The notes beneath the pieces were generated by a model. The model was not told where the DNA came from, made no database searches, and was given only the letters and a program-made list of their open reading frames with translations. From Flavobacterium limnophilum (GTDB taxonomy: Bacteria > Bacteroidota > Bacteroidia > Flavobacteriales > Flavobacteriaceae), in contig NZ_CP114289.2 of the NCBI RefSeq assembly GCF_027111315.2, forward strand, positions 682,001 to 746,000: 64,000 nucleotides of DNA. Reading direction: 5' to 3'. The stretch's first letter is position 1. Every line of letters starts with the position of its first letter. Below, piece by piece: positions 45,231-53,549 of this stretch. A program made the translations under genes and the position numbers.

Positions 45231-45274
45231 TTTTTTCAATTGCCACGGGTTTAAACCCGTGGCAATTGAAAAAA
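45231..45274. repeat. 44-bp perfect palindrome after trpB
   Basis: Two exact 22-base arms meet without a loop at 45252/45253; the core GCCACGGGTTT / AAACCCGTGGC is flanked by A and T runs. It could act as a terminator-like hairpin or be a repeat. It partly separates trpB from the downstream genes. Confidence 0.75.
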
Positions 45275-45288
45275 GCGAAAACGCCCAA

Positions 45289-46470
45289 TTATAATTTAAA
45301 ATAATCTATATAAGTACTCAAATCTTTGTCGCCACGACCCGAAAGGCTGATGACCACGACATCGGTTGGTTTAAATTTTCTTTCTTTTAGGACTGACAAA
45401 GCGTGCGAGGATTCGATGGCGGGAATGATGCCCTCGAGCTTGCTTAATTCAAGACCGGATTGCATCGCATCATCATCGGTTACGGAGAAAAACTCCGCAC
45501 GTCCGGTTTGAGCCAAGTGTGCGTGCATTGGTCCAACACCTGGGTAATCGAGTCCAGCCGAAATCGAATAAGGCTCGGTAATTTGACCATCGGGAGTTTG
45601 CATCAAAAGGGTTTTGCAACCGTGAATCACACCTACTTTTCCGAGTTTGCTCGTGGCGGCACTGTGTCCAGAATTCACTCCTTTTCCAGCTGCTTCGACG
45701 GCGATGATACCTACTTTTTCTTCGTCTAGGAAATGGTAAAAAGTTCCTGCGGCATTACTTCCTCCACCGATGCAAGCTACAACATAATCAGGGTTTTCAC
45801 GTCCTTCTTTTTCCTGTAATTGCCATTTTATTTCTTCGGAAATGATGCTCTGGAAACGAGTCACCATATCAGGATAAGGATGTGGGCCAATGGCAGAGCC
45901 AATGATATAATGCGTATCAACCGGATTATTAATCCAGTCGCGGATGGCTTCGTTGGTGGCGTCTTTCAAGGTACGTGAACCCGAAAGTGCAGGTCGAACT
46001 TCGGCTCCCAACATTTTCATACGCGCCACGTTGGGTGCTTGGCGTTCGATGTCGATTTCGCCCATATAAACAATACATTCCAATCCCATCAAGGCACAAA
46101 CCGTAGCTGTTGCCACTCCGTGTTGTCCTGCTCCAGTTTCGGCAATGATACGTTTTTTACCTAGTTTTTGAGCAACCAATATTTGTCCAACAGTGTTGTT
46201 GATTTTGTGTGCTCCTGTATGGTTTAAATCTTCTCTTTTGAGATAGACTTTGGTGTTGTATTTTTCTGAAAGTCTTTTGGCAAAATACAAAGGACTCGGA
46301 CGACCCACATAATCTTTTAGCAGCTGGTCGAATTCTTTTTTGAAATCGGGTTGGGCTGTGATTTCAAGATATTTTTGGCGTAATTCCTCTACATTTGGAT
46401 ATAACATTTCGGGGATGTAAGCTCCTCCAAATTCTCCGTAATAGCCTTTTTCGTTAACGTTGTATGACAT
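45289..46470 (-). CDS. trpB: Tryptophan synthase beta subunit
   Basis: TrpB joins indole and L-serine to make tryptophan with pyridoxal phosphate. The 393-aa protein has the PLP lysine Lys89 in HTGAHKINN, the phosphate-binding [16 protein letters not shown] and the C-terminal SGRGDKDL. It lies two bases after trpF, a tight coupling. Confidence 0.98.
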   Translation of the reverse strand: MSYNVNEKGYYGEFGGAYIPEMLYPNVEELRQKYLEITAQPDFKKEFDQLLKDYVGRPSPLYFAKRLSEKYNTKVYLKREDLNHTGAHKINNTVGQILVAQKLGKKRIIAETGAGQHGVATATVCALMGLECIVYMGEIDIERQAPNVARMKMLGAEVRPALSGSRTLKDATNEAIRDWINNPVDTHYIIGSAIGPHPYPDMVTRFQSIISEEIKWQLQEKEGRENPDYVVACIGGGSNAAGTFYHFLDEEKVGIIAVEAAGKGVNSGHSAATSKLGKVGVIHGCKTLLMQTPDGQITEPYSISAGLDYPGVGPMHAHLAQTGRAEFFSVTDDDAMQSGLELSKLEGIIPAIESSHALSVLKERKFKPTDVVVISLSGRGDKDLSTYIDYFKL

Positions 46471-46472
46471 TT

Positions 46473-47165
46473 TTATTTATTTATGTTTTGTGACAATTCG
46501 AAAATTGTCTTTACAAGATTTATATTTTTTAATCCAGGTTCTATTTCAAATTTACTGTTTACGTCAATGGCATAAACGGGTAAATTGGTTTTCAAAATTT
46601 CATTAACAGCCTCCATTTCTTCTAATCCGATTCCTCCACTTAGGAAAAAAGGTTTGGTTGATGGATAATTTTCCAATACTTTCCAATCGAAAGTGGTACC
46701 GTTTCCGCCGGGCAATTTTCCTTTGGTATCAAAAAGAAAATAATCACACATCTTTTCGAATGGTTTTAATGCTGCGAAGTCAAAGGTATCTAAAATTGAA
46801 AATACTTTTATGACTTCTATCGCTTTTGGTGCATTTTTTTTTAAATTTTCGCAAAACGCTACCGATTCATCTCCGTGAAGTTGAACGGCTTGTAAATCGT
46901 GTTTTGTAATTTTATCCAGAATTTCCTCCAAAGAGGCGTTGACAAAAACTCCCACTTTCTTGATTGATTTCGGCAACTCGGGAATGATGCCGTCAAAATA
47001 CCGTGCCGATTTTTCCCAGAATATAAAGCCCATATAATCGGGTAGGAGTGCGCCTACTTCGAGCATGTTTTCGGGGTATTTCATTCCGCAGATTTTAATC
47101 CCCACCCCAGCCCTCCCCGAAGGGGAGGGAGCCGAAGTATCTTGATGGTCTATTTGTTTTTTCAT
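46473..47165 (-). CDS. trpF: Phosphoribosylanthranilate isomerase with a repeat-derived N-terminus
   Basis: TrpF catalyses the Amadori rearrangement before indole-glycerol phosphate formation. The ATG at 47165 gives 230 aa; a longer frame starts at a TTG (47189). The family normally begins close to KICGM. Here an extra segment of about 22 residues precedes it ([20 protein letters not shown]), most of it encoded by a REP-like repeat (47101-47137). The enzyme body looks intact: [11 protein letters not shown] with the catalytic Cys, [26 protein letters not shown] with its Asp, FLSGGIG and AIDVNSKFE. Confidence 0.93.
   Translation of the reverse strand: MKKQIDHQDTSAPSPSGRAGVGIKICGMKYPENMLEVGALLPDYMGFIFWEKSARYFDGIIPELPKSIKKVGVFVNASLEEILDKITKHDLQAVQLHGDESVAFCENLKKNAPKAIEVIKVFSILDTFDFAALKPFEKMCDYFLFDTKGKLPGGNGTTFDWKVLENYPSTKPFFLSGGIGLEEMEAVNEILKTNLPVYAIDVNSKFEIEPGLKNINLVKTIFELSQNINK
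47101..47137. repeat. REP-like palindrome inside the 5' end of trpF (copy B)
   Basis: CCCTCCCC-GAA-GGGGAGGG with a CCCACCCCAG shoulder. It is translated in the trpF frame as part of the N-terminal extension. Confidence 0.75.
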
Positions 47166-47169
47166 TTTA

Positions 47170-47228
47170 AGTTTGAACACAGATTTCAAAAAATTAATTC
47201 GTGTTAATTTGTGAAATTCGTGTCTTTA
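47170..47228. repeat. Dispersed repeat text between trpC and trpF
   Basis: A phrase of the AACACAGATTTCAAA ... GTTAATTTGTGAAATTCGTG kind, shared with the texts at 16890 and 44798. It also overlaps the last codons of trpC. Confidence 0.4.
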
Positions 47229-48007
47229 TTTAATTGCTTAATAAATTCCGTTGCTGCTTTTCCAGCATTGTCTGTTTTCATGAAGTTTTCTCCAATCAAG
47301 AATCCTTTGTAACCATAAGGTTTTAGTTCGTTGATGGCTTCGATGGATGAAATCCCGCTTTCGGAGACTTTCACGAAATCATTCGGGATTTGGTTGGCCA
47401 ATTGCTTGCTGAAATCCAGACTCACTTCGAAAGTTTTCAGGTTTCGGTTGTTCACGCCAATCATGTTCAAAGTCGGCATTATGGATTTTTCCAATTCTTC
47501 CAAATTGTGTACTTCCAACAACACTTCCAATCCCAAACCTTTGGCAAATTCTGATAATGATTTTATTTCTTCTCTTGTCAAAACCGCTGCAATTAGCAAA
47601 ATCAAATCGGCTCCGTGGGCTTTGGCTTCCAATATTTGGTATTCGTCCACGATGAATTCTTTTCGCAATAACGGAATGTTTACCGAAGCTCTGGCCAAAA
47701 GTAAATCGTCCAATGAACCGCCAAAATACTTGCCATCCGTTAAAACCGAAATTCCGCAAGCGCCGGCACTTTCATATCCTTTTACCACTTCTTCGACCGT
47801 GAAACTGTAATTGATTTCGGCTTTGGAAGGCGAACGGCGTTTGTGTTCGGCGATGATTCCAGAGTTGCTGTTTTTTAAATTTTGGCTTAAAGAAATGGTC
47901 TTTTTTCCAAAGAAAACCGAAGCTTCCAATTGGGAAACTGGAATGATGGATTTCTTGAGAATGACTTCTCTTTTTTTGTCAACTATGATTCTATCTAAAA
48001 TATTCAT
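47204..48007 (-). CDS. trpC: Indole-3-glycerol phosphate synthase
   Basis: TrpC closes the indole ring by decarboxylation. The 267-aa barrel shows EHKRRSPSKAEIN, the YESAGACGISVLTD block, LLRKEFIVDEYQI and the catalytic GVNNRNLKTFEV, with SESGISS near the end. It is not fused to TrpF, unlike in E. coli. It is followed by trpF and lies 5 bases after trpD. Confidence 0.97.
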   Translation of the reverse strand: MNILDRIIVDKKREVILKKSIIPVSQLEASVFFGKKTISLSQNLKNSNSGIIAEHKRRSPSKAEINYSFTVEEVVKGYESAGACGISVLTDGKYFGGSLDDLLLARASVNIPLLRKEFIVDEYQILEAKAHGADLILLIAAVLTREEIKSLSEFAKGLGLEVLLEVHNLEELEKSIMPTLNMIGVNNRNLKTFEVSLDFSKQLANQIPNDFVKVSESGISSIEAINELKPYGYKGFLIGENFMKTDNAGKAATEFIKQLNKDTNFTN

Positions 48008-48012
48008 GTGTT

Positions 48013-49005
48013 TTATCTACTTAATTCTTGTAATTTATTCAAAGCCAAAAGTGCTTTTCCAGAAAGCAGGCTTTCTTTTGCCAATTGAAAACTTTCCAAA
48101 GGCGAAGTTCCATTCACCGTTGCAATGGCCATTGCGGCATTGGCACAAACCACGTTGTTTTGGGCTTCGTTTCCTTGACCAGAAATGATGTTCATGAACA
48201 TTTCGGCCGATTCCTCGATGGTTTTTCCGCCTTCGATTTCGCTTTGCAACAATTGTCGAACGCCAAAATCAGCAGGATTTAGAACACCTTCTTTGGTATT
48301 GGAAATAAATTTGGTTGGACAAGTTAGCGAAACTTCGTCATATCCTTCCAATGAATGCAAAATAGTGAAATTTATATCCGTGTTTTGGTATAAATATCCG
48401 TACATTCTAGCCAGTTCCAAGTTGAAAACACCCACTGATTGATTTTTAGGAAATGATGGGTTTATCATTGGTCCCAACATATTAAAAAAGGTTCTGGCTC
48501 CTAATTCTTTTCGAATTGGTCCCACGTTTTTCATTGCTGGATGAAATAATGGTGCGTGCAAAATACAAATACCGGCTTGGTCGATGCACTTTTCCAGAAA
48601 AGCATTATCGTTACTGAATTTTACGCCCAATTTTTCCATTACATTACTCGAACCCGAAATGGATGAAACACCGTAATTACCGTGTTTCGCCACTTTGATT
48701 CCTGCTCCAGCAGCCACAAATGATGCCAAAGTCGAGATATTGAAAGTATCTTTGCCATCGCCACCGGTTCCGCATAAATCGATGGTGTTGTAGGCGGATA
48801 AATCTACCCGAACACACAAATCCAACAAGGCTTCGCGAAAGCCCGAAAGTTCATCAATACTGATGCTTCTCATCATATAAACGGTAAGAAAGGAAGCAAT
48901 TTGGCTTGGATTGTAACTTCCGTTGGAAATGTTTACCAATACATTTTTGGCCTCTTCCTTGGAAAGTATTTCGTGATTGATCAGTCTGTTTAATATGGTT
49001 TTCAT
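48013..49005 (-). CDS. trpD: Anthranilate phosphoribosyltransferase
   Basis: TrpD transfers phosphoribose from PRPP to anthranilate. The 330-aa protein has the PRPP-binding LCGTGGDGKDTFNISTL, KHGNYGVSSISGSSNVMEKLG, FFNMLGPMINP and the C-terminal AAMAIATVNGTSPLESF. It is stand-alone, not fused to TrpG. A repeat-derived 64-base gap separates it from trpG. Confidence 0.97.
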   Translation of the reverse strand: MKTILNRLINHEILSKEEAKNVLVNISNGSYNPSQIASFLTVYMMRSISIDELSGFREALLDLCVRVDLSAYNTIDLCGTGGDGKDTFNISTLASFVAAGAGIKVAKHGNYGVSSISGSSNVMEKLGVKFSNDNAFLEKCIDQAGICILHAPLFHPAMKNVGPIRKELGARTFFNMLGPMINPSFPKNQSVGVFNLELARMYGYLYQNTDINFTILHSLEGYDEVSLTCPTKFISNTKEGVLNPADFGVRQLLQSEIEGGKTIEESAEMFMNIISGQGNEAQNNVVCANAAMAIATVNGTSPLESFQLAKESLLSGKALLALNKLQELSR

Positions 49006-49029
49006 ATTGTTTTTGTTTTTTATTATCAG

Positions 49030-49074
49030 CGTAGAGACGTTGCAGTAGAGACGTTGCAGTGGAACGTCTCTACG
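49030..49074. repeat. GTAGAGACG hairpin repeat between trpG and trpD
   Basis: CGTAGAGACGTT at 49030-49041 is complementary to AACGTCTCTACG at 49063-49074, with a tandem copy GTAGAGACGTTGCA in between. The right end provides the TAG stop of trpG (49070-49072). This is the dispersed GTAGAGACG palindrome of Bacteroidota. Confidence 0.65.
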
Positions 49075-49636
49075 ATTTTAACCAATTCTCCAAAATCTTC
49101 TTTCCGTTTGGTGTCAACACACTTTCAGGATGAAATTGTACACCACGAACATCAAACGTTTTATGACGCAAAGACATTACTTGCCCGTTTTCGTCGAAAG
49201 AAGTAGCTTCCAGAACATCAGGTAAATCGGCATCGACAACCCAAGAATGGTAGCGTCCCACTTCGAATTCATTTCCCAAGCCTTCGAATAAAAGTTCATC
49301 GTTAACCGATGTTTTTACCATTGAAGAAACGCCGTGATATACTTTATCTAAATTCGAAAGTGTTCCTCCAAAAACTTCTCCGATGGCTTGTTGACCCAAG
49401 CAAACTCCTAGAATACTTTTCGTTGGAGCGTATTTGGCAATCACCGTTTTTAATAAACCAGCTTCATCTGGAATTCCAGGTCCCGGAGAAAGTAATATTT
49501 TGTCGAAATGCGAGATTTCGTCGATATCAAATTCATCGTTTCTGTAAACGGTAACTTCGCAATCTAAATCTTCCAGATAATGCACCAAGTTGTACGTGAA
49601 GCTATCGTAATTGTCTATGACTAGTATTTTTTTCAT
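49070..49636 (-). CDS. trpG: Anthranilate synthase component II (glutamine amidotransferase)
   Basis: TrpG hydrolyses glutamine and passes ammonia to TrpE. The 188-aa class I amidotransferase has Cys79 in LGVCLGQQ, the oxyanion PGPG and His169/Glu171 in FHPES. It starts MKKILVIDNYDSFTYNLVHY, the usual start. It may also serve p-aminobenzoate synthesis, as in some bacteria, but the operon position supports tryptophan. Its stop codon lies in a dispersed repeat. Confidence 0.96.
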   Translation of the reverse strand: MKKILVIDNYDSFTYNLVHYLEDLDCEVTVYRNDEFDIDEISHFDKILLSPGPGIPDEAGLLKTVIAKYAPTKSILGVCLGQQAIGEVFGGTLSNLDKVYHGVSSMVKTSVNDELLFEGLGNEFEVGRYHSWVVDADLPDVLEATSFDENGQVMSLRHKTFDVRGVQFHPESVLTPNGKKILENWLKS

Positions 49637-49702
49637 TTTGTTTTTTATTTAAAACTTCAGGTTCTTGCTGTTGTGACTGAACACTGAACACTGATTACTT
49701 TT

Positions 49703-51103
49703 TTATATTGTCTCTGCCAAATCCAACGCTTTGTTCAGCGCCAATAATTTATTGTAAACCTCTTGCATTTCGCTCTCTTCATTTGAATCTGCCACAATTC
49801 CAGCACCGGCTTGTGAATGCAATTGGTGGTTTTTGCTCAGGAACGTTCGAATCATGATGGCGTGATTGAAGTTGCCTTCAAAATCCATAAAACCAATAGC
49901 ACCTCCGTAAAAATTACGATTTGTTTTTTCGTAATCTTCTATCAATTGCATTGCTCTGTGTTTTGGTGCTCCGCTTAAAGTTCCTGCCGGGAATGTGTCG
50001 GCAACGACTTGCATCGTGGTGGCTTTTTCGTGTAAATGTCCCGTCACTTTGGAAACTAAATGAATTACGTGGGAGAAAAACTGAACTTCTCTGTATTTCT
50101 CCACTTGCACACCGTGTCCGTGACGGCTTAAATCGTTTCGAGCTAAATCGACCAACATCACGTGTTCGCTGTTTTCTTTTTTGTCTTCGGATAGATTTTT
50201 GGCTAAAACTGCATCTTTTTCATCGTCTCCAGTTCGTCTGAAAGTTCCAGCTATTGGATGAATTTCGGCTTTGCGGTTTTTGACAATGATTTGGGCTTCG
50301 GGTGAAGAGCCGAATATCTTGAAATCGCCATAATCAAAAAAGAATAGGTAAGGGGAAGGGTTGATGCTTCTCAAGGCTCTGTACACATTGAATTCATCGC
50401 CTTTGAAACCTTGGGTAAATCTTCTAGACAACACCAATTGGAACACATCGCCTCTATGACAATGTTTTTTGGCTAAAGCAACGTTGTGTTTGAATTCTTC
50501 GTCTGTTAAGTTGGATTTTCCTTCGCCTTCACGGGTAAATTTATAAGAGGCAATATTTCGGGATTGCAACAATTGTTCGATTTCCGAAATGTTGTTTTTT
50601 CCGTCCACGCTGTGACAGAAAATATAAGCTTCGTTTTTGAAATGATTGATGGCAATGATGTTTTGGTACACCGCATAATATACATCTGGAATGGTGGTTT
50701 CCTCGTCTTTTTTGGCGATGGTCACTTTTTCGAAATAACGTACGGCATCATAAGATATGTAACCAAACAATCCGTTGTTGATGAATTTGAAATCGTTTTT
50801 CTCGGATTGGAACTGTCCTGAAAATTCCTGGATTACTTGCGGAATATCAATGTTTTTGTCTATTGAAATAGTTTCAGAACTTCCGTCGGGAAAGGTTTTG
50901 AAAATGGTTTCGTTTTCGATTTTTATGGAAGCAATCGGGTTGCAACAGATATAGGAAAAACTGTTGTCGTTGCCGTGATAATCGCTACTTTCCAAAAGCA
51001 GACTGTTTGGATATTTGTCGCGAATTTTGAAATACACGCTTACGGGAGTAATCGTGTCGGCAAGGATTTGCTTGTAATTTGTATTTAAAATAAATGTTTT
51101 CAT
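49703..51103 (-). CDS. trpE: Anthranilate synthase component I
   Basis: TrpE converts chorismate and ammonia to anthranilate. The 466-aa protein has the N-terminal tryptophan-binding LLES motif (about 35-38), the chorismate-binding core (FGSSPEAQIIVKNRKAEIHPIAGTFRRT, ENSEHVMLVDLARND), and the DTFPAGTLSGAPK and GGAIGFMDFEGNFNHAI blocks. Tryptophan feedback is expected from the LLES site. It is the first structural gene of the operon, with an attenuator and two REP-like repeats upstream. Confidence 0.97.
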   Translation of the reverse strand: MKTFILNTNYKQILADTITPVSVYFKIRDKYPNSLLLESSDYHGNDNSFSYICCNPIASIKIENETIFKTFPDGSSETISIDKNIDIPQVIQEFSGQFQSEKNDFKFINNGLFGYISYDAVRYFEKVTIAKKDEETTIPDVYYAVYQNIIAINHFKNEAYIFCHSVDGKNNISEIEQLLQSRNIASYKFTREGEGKSNLTDEEFKHNVALAKKHCHRGDVFQLVLSRRFTQGFKGDEFNVYRALRSINPSPYLFFFDYGDFKIFGSSPEAQIIVKNRKAEIHPIAGTFRRTGDDEKDAVLAKNLSEDKKENSEHVMLVDLARNDLSRHGHGVQVEKYREVQFFSHVIHLVSKVTGHLHEKATTMQVVADTFPAGTLSGAPKHRAMQLIEDYEKTNRNFYGGAIGFMDFEGNFNHAIMIRTFLSKNHQLHSQAGAGIVADSNEESEMQEVYNKLLALNKALDLAETI

Positions 51104-51107
51104 ATTT

Positions 51108-51140
51108 CCTCCCCCAGCCCCTCCGAAGGAGGGGAGTGCC
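51108..51140. repeat. REP-like palindrome upstream of trpE (copy C)
   Basis: CCCCTCC-GAA-GGAGGGG with a CCTCCCCCAG shoulder, in the same orientation as the trpF copy. Confidence 0.75.
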
Positions 51141-51198
51141 TATTGGGGTAAATAGGGTTTTAATTAATATTTTTTTTAGTTACTAATTTTTGATCTCG

Positions 51199-51232
51199 TC
51201 TCCCTCCCCTTCGGGAAGGGTTGGGGTGGGGA
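51199..51232. repeat. REP-like element upstream of trpE (copy D, inverted relative to C)
   Basis: CTCCCTCCCCTTCGGGAAGG with a GTTGGGGTGGGG shoulder. C and D face each other across about 58 bases, as paired REP (REPIN) units do. Confidence 0.7.
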
Positions 51233-51233
51233 A

Positions 51234-51268
51234 CAAAAAAAAGGCTTGTCGTGATGACAAGCCTTTTA
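51234..51268 (-). terminator. Attenuator terminator of the trp operon
   Basis: Minus-strand AAAAGGCTTGTC / GACAAGCCTTTT with a 5-base loop and a T-tract of eight. It lies 30 bases after the trpL stop codon and 130 bases before trpE. A 7-base segment at its loop and 3' arm (51248-51254) is complementary to 51299-51305 at the end of trpL, which forms the antiterminator. Confidence 0.9.
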
Positions 51269-51298
51269 TATTTATAGTTTATACTACAGGTGCTTTGT

Positions 51299-51355
51299 TC
51301 ACGACGATTGACGTAAATTGTTCCACCACCAAGTATTTTTTAAAATCGTTTTCAT
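51299..51355 (-). CDS. trpL: trp operon leader peptide with three consecutive Trp codons
   Basis: The 18-codon frame reads MKTILKNTWWWNNLRQSS and stops with TGA. Three TGG codons in a row (codons 9-11) are the hallmark of a leader peptide that senses charged tRNA-Trp. The stop codon lies within GTCGTGA (51299-51305, minus strand), the antiterminator half. A ribosome stalled at the Trp codons would leave that segment free to pair with the terminator; a ribosome that reaches the stop would cover it and let the terminator form. The gene was found by reading the leader; it is too short for standard gene finding. Confidence 0.9.
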   Translation of the reverse strand: MKTILKNTWWWNNLRQSS

Positions 51356-51359
51356 TCCA

Positions 51360-51390
51360 CAAATATATAAATCAAATTTGATTATCCAAA
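51360..51390 (-). promoter_or_regulatory. Consensus promoter of the trp operon
   Basis: TTTG (51390-51387) and TATATTTG (51367-51360) are separated by 19 bases, an exact Bacteroidota -33/-7 pair. The -7 box ends four bases before the trpL ATG, so the transcript probably starts at or next to the start codon. The spacer contains a perfect 12-base palindrome ATCAAATTTGAT (51371-51382), a possible operator. Confidence 0.8.
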
Positions 51391-51431
51391 CAGTTTAAAT
51401 AAAAAATACTATTTTTTCTAATTTTGTTAAA

Positions 51432-52709
51432 TTAATTGTTGCTTGCCAGCACGCCGTTGTTTCGGGCTCTAAAGTCGGGTGTTTTCTTGAAGTCGGGACG
51501 CATGAATAATTCGACATTCTTCAATTTTGAAAATTCCAATGAAAAGGTGTCGCTGTTGTACCAGTTTACCAATTCGGGGTTGTTTGTGTCGGTTTCGCTT
51601 TGAACAACTCCATTGCATTGGTTGATTTGCAAATTCTGGATGTTTATTTTGGCAAGATTTGTTGGTATGCTCCCTATTTTATTCTCCAGCAAAATACAAG
51701 TGGTAAAGCCGTCAATAATGCTGTTGCTTAAACTGAAACAGCTTTTTTCCTTGATGTAAACGGCTTCCCTGACCAATCCTTGATTGTTGTCTTCCGTATT
51801 TAGCAGCGTGATGTTATTGGCCATTATTTTGGTTGATTTTTTATTTGGATCTGCATTCTCTATTTTGTCATAAGAGTCAATTTCGAAACATCTTGAGCCT
51901 GAAATATCCGAAGAATAGGGATTTCGAATGGCTAAACTGTTTGATATAGCACATTGGGCACCTTGGGTAAAATCAAAATCGTCGTCGGTTGCGCGAAAGG
52001 ATATTAGATTATTGAAGTTGACCTCGCCGCCATAACATTCAAAGGAATCGTCGTTTGAAAAACTAATTTGGATGTAGTCCAGTTTAGTGCTTTTTCCAAC
52101 ACCGGCAAGCGATAATCCATTGAGTTCTTTGAGGGCATTAATTTTTCTGCCGGAATATTCAATCCGCACGTATTTCAATATGCCCGAATTGCTGTTTGGA
52201 TTTTGACCACCATAATGACCAAGAGTTGAATCAAAATTGAAATCGAGGTAGCTGATTCCCCCGATTTTGTTTATGGGAGCTTCTCCGAGAACAACAATTC
52301 CTCCCCAGTCACCAGGTCTTCTTTCTGAAACATTATTATTGGAAGTAAAAACAATGGGATCCGTCGCCAAGCCCTCGGCCATGATTTTTGAACCTCTGGT
52401 AATCACGAGCGTACCGCAAGTTTCTTTATCTCCGCGTATGACGGTTCCTGGTTCTATTGTCAAAACGGCATTATTGGTTACGTAGACCGTCCCAATTAAT
52501 TGATAGGTGTTGTTTTTTGTGAGTTTAATATCAGATTCTATGTTTCCAGTCAATATTTGATTGGCTTCGTCGTATTCTGTCGTGGCAGGTTTGAAATTTG
52601 TCCAGGAGTTGAGCCAATTGTTTTCGCCCGTAATTCCTTTAGTTTGTTGGGCATTTATGGGTGTAATTGTTATTAAAAAAATTATTGGGGCAAAAAATAT
52701 TTTTTTCAT
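51432..52709 (-). CDS. Secreted beta-helix-like protein of unknown function
   Basis: The 425-aa protein has a signal peptide (MKKIFFAPIIFLITITPINAQ). The pattern LTKNNTYQLIGTVYVTNNAVLTIEPGTVIRGDK, GDWGGIVVLGEAPIN, then DYIQISFSNDDSFECYGGEV and FRATDDDFDF is shared by a widespread Bacteroidota family that folds as a right-handed parallel beta-helix. Such proteins are sometimes wrongly named multidrug transporter. No T9SS tail and no lipobox are visible. Function unknown. Confidence 0.8.
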   Translation of the reverse strand: MKKIFFAPIIFLITITPINAQQTKGITGENNWLNSWTNFKPATTEYDEANQILTGNIESDIKLTKNNTYQLIGTVYVTNNAVLTIEPGTVIRGDKETCGTLVITRGSKIMAEGLATDPIVFTSNNNVSERRPGDWGGIVVLGEAPINKIGGISYLDFNFDSTLGHYGGQNPNSNSGILKYVRIEYSGRKINALKELNGLSLAGVGKSTKLDYIQISFSNDDSFECYGGEVNFNNLISFRATDDDFDFTQGAQCAISNSLAIRNPYSSDISGSRCFEIDSYDKIENADPNKKSTKIMANNITLLNTEDNNQGLVREAVYIKEKSCFSLSNSIIDGFTTCILLENKIGSIPTNLAKINIQNLQINQCNGVVQSETDTNNPELVNWYNSDTFSLEFSKLKNVELFMRPDFKKTPDFRARNNGVLASNN

Positions 52710-52895
52710 AATGATGATTTAGTTTTTTCAAAATTACCATTAGAAAGAGGAAAATGTATTTGCTGTATGTTATCTGTTTGTGACCATTGGGTTATGAATA
52801 AAGCCAAAAGTTTTTAAAGAGTATCAATCATTTGCTGGTGGTTCATTATAAAAGACCTTGTTTGTACAAGGGATTTTAACTGGGTGTTTTGTGCC

Positions 52896-52929
52896 AAAAA
52901 GAAACCCCGACAATTTCTTGTCAGGGTTT
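52896..52929 (-). terminator. Terminator after yceI
   Basis: Stem AAACCC(T/C)GACAA on the minus strand with one G-T pair, a short loop and a TTTTT end. Confidence 0.75.
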
Positions 52930-52954
52930 GCAGTTATTATTTAGGTGCTTTCAA

Positions 52955-53521
52955 TTAGAATTTCAAGGCTACTTTCAATTCGAATTCGTCATAGATGGCT
53001 TTGTCTCCAATGCTTTCGAAGAAAGATTTAGAGTTGTATTTGATGTCGTATTTCGTACGATCCACATTGAAAGCCGTAGTGGCAGTATTTCCGTTTACAG
53101 TCAAGACAAAAGTAACTGGTTTAGTGATTCCTTTGATGGTTAAATCAGCAGTTACGTTGTACACATTGGCTGATTTTGTTCCAATTTTTTTGAAAACTAA
53201 TTTGGCAGTCGGGAATTTATCGGTTCCAAAAAAGTCGTCTGCTTTCAAGTGACCGTTTAATTTTCCTTGGTATTCGCCAGAAAGGTCAGTAGCCGTCAAT
53301 GAAGACATGTCAACCGTGAAAACTCCTCCTTTTAATTTTTTTGCTTTAAAAACTAAAGCTCCGTCTTTGAAGTTAACCGTTCCATTGTGCTGTCCAGTCA
53401 CTTTTTTTCCTACCCATTCGATAGTACTTGCCGTGGTGTTGATGTTTTTTGTTTGCGCAGATACTGCTGCTGTAGATAAAACTACTACTAATGCTAATGC
53501 AATTGATTTTAAATTTTTCAT
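52955..53521 (-). CDS. YceI family periplasmic lipid-binding protein
   Basis: The 188-aa protein is exported (MKNLKSIALALVVVLSTAAVSAQ) and has the YceI lipocalin-like barrel (STIEWVGKKVTGQHNGTVNF, GGVFTVDMSSLTATDL, LNGHLKADDFFGTDKFPTAKLV, LTIKGITKPVTF). The family binds isoprenoid or fatty amide ligands. It is the third gene of a marR-nitroreductase-yceI unit, 28 bases after the nitroreductase, so it is probably induced under the same conditions. Confidence 0.92.
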   Translation of the reverse strand: MKNLKSIALALVVVLSTAAVSAQTKNINTTASTIEWVGKKVTGQHNGTVNFKDGALVFKAKKLKGGVFTVDMSSLTATDLSGEYQGKLNGHLKADDFFGTDKFPTAKLVFKKIGTKSANVYNVTADLTIKGITKPVTFVLTVNGNTATTAFNVDRTKYDIKYNSKSFFESIGDKAIYDEFELKVALKF

Positions 53522-53549
53522 AATGTTAAATTTGTTTTTGGTTTAATAA

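Noticed and set aside
51190..51381. Plus-strand ORF across the trp leader
   Set aside because: It is antisense to the promoter, trpL and terminator, and its sequence is explained by the REP repeat and the attenuator.
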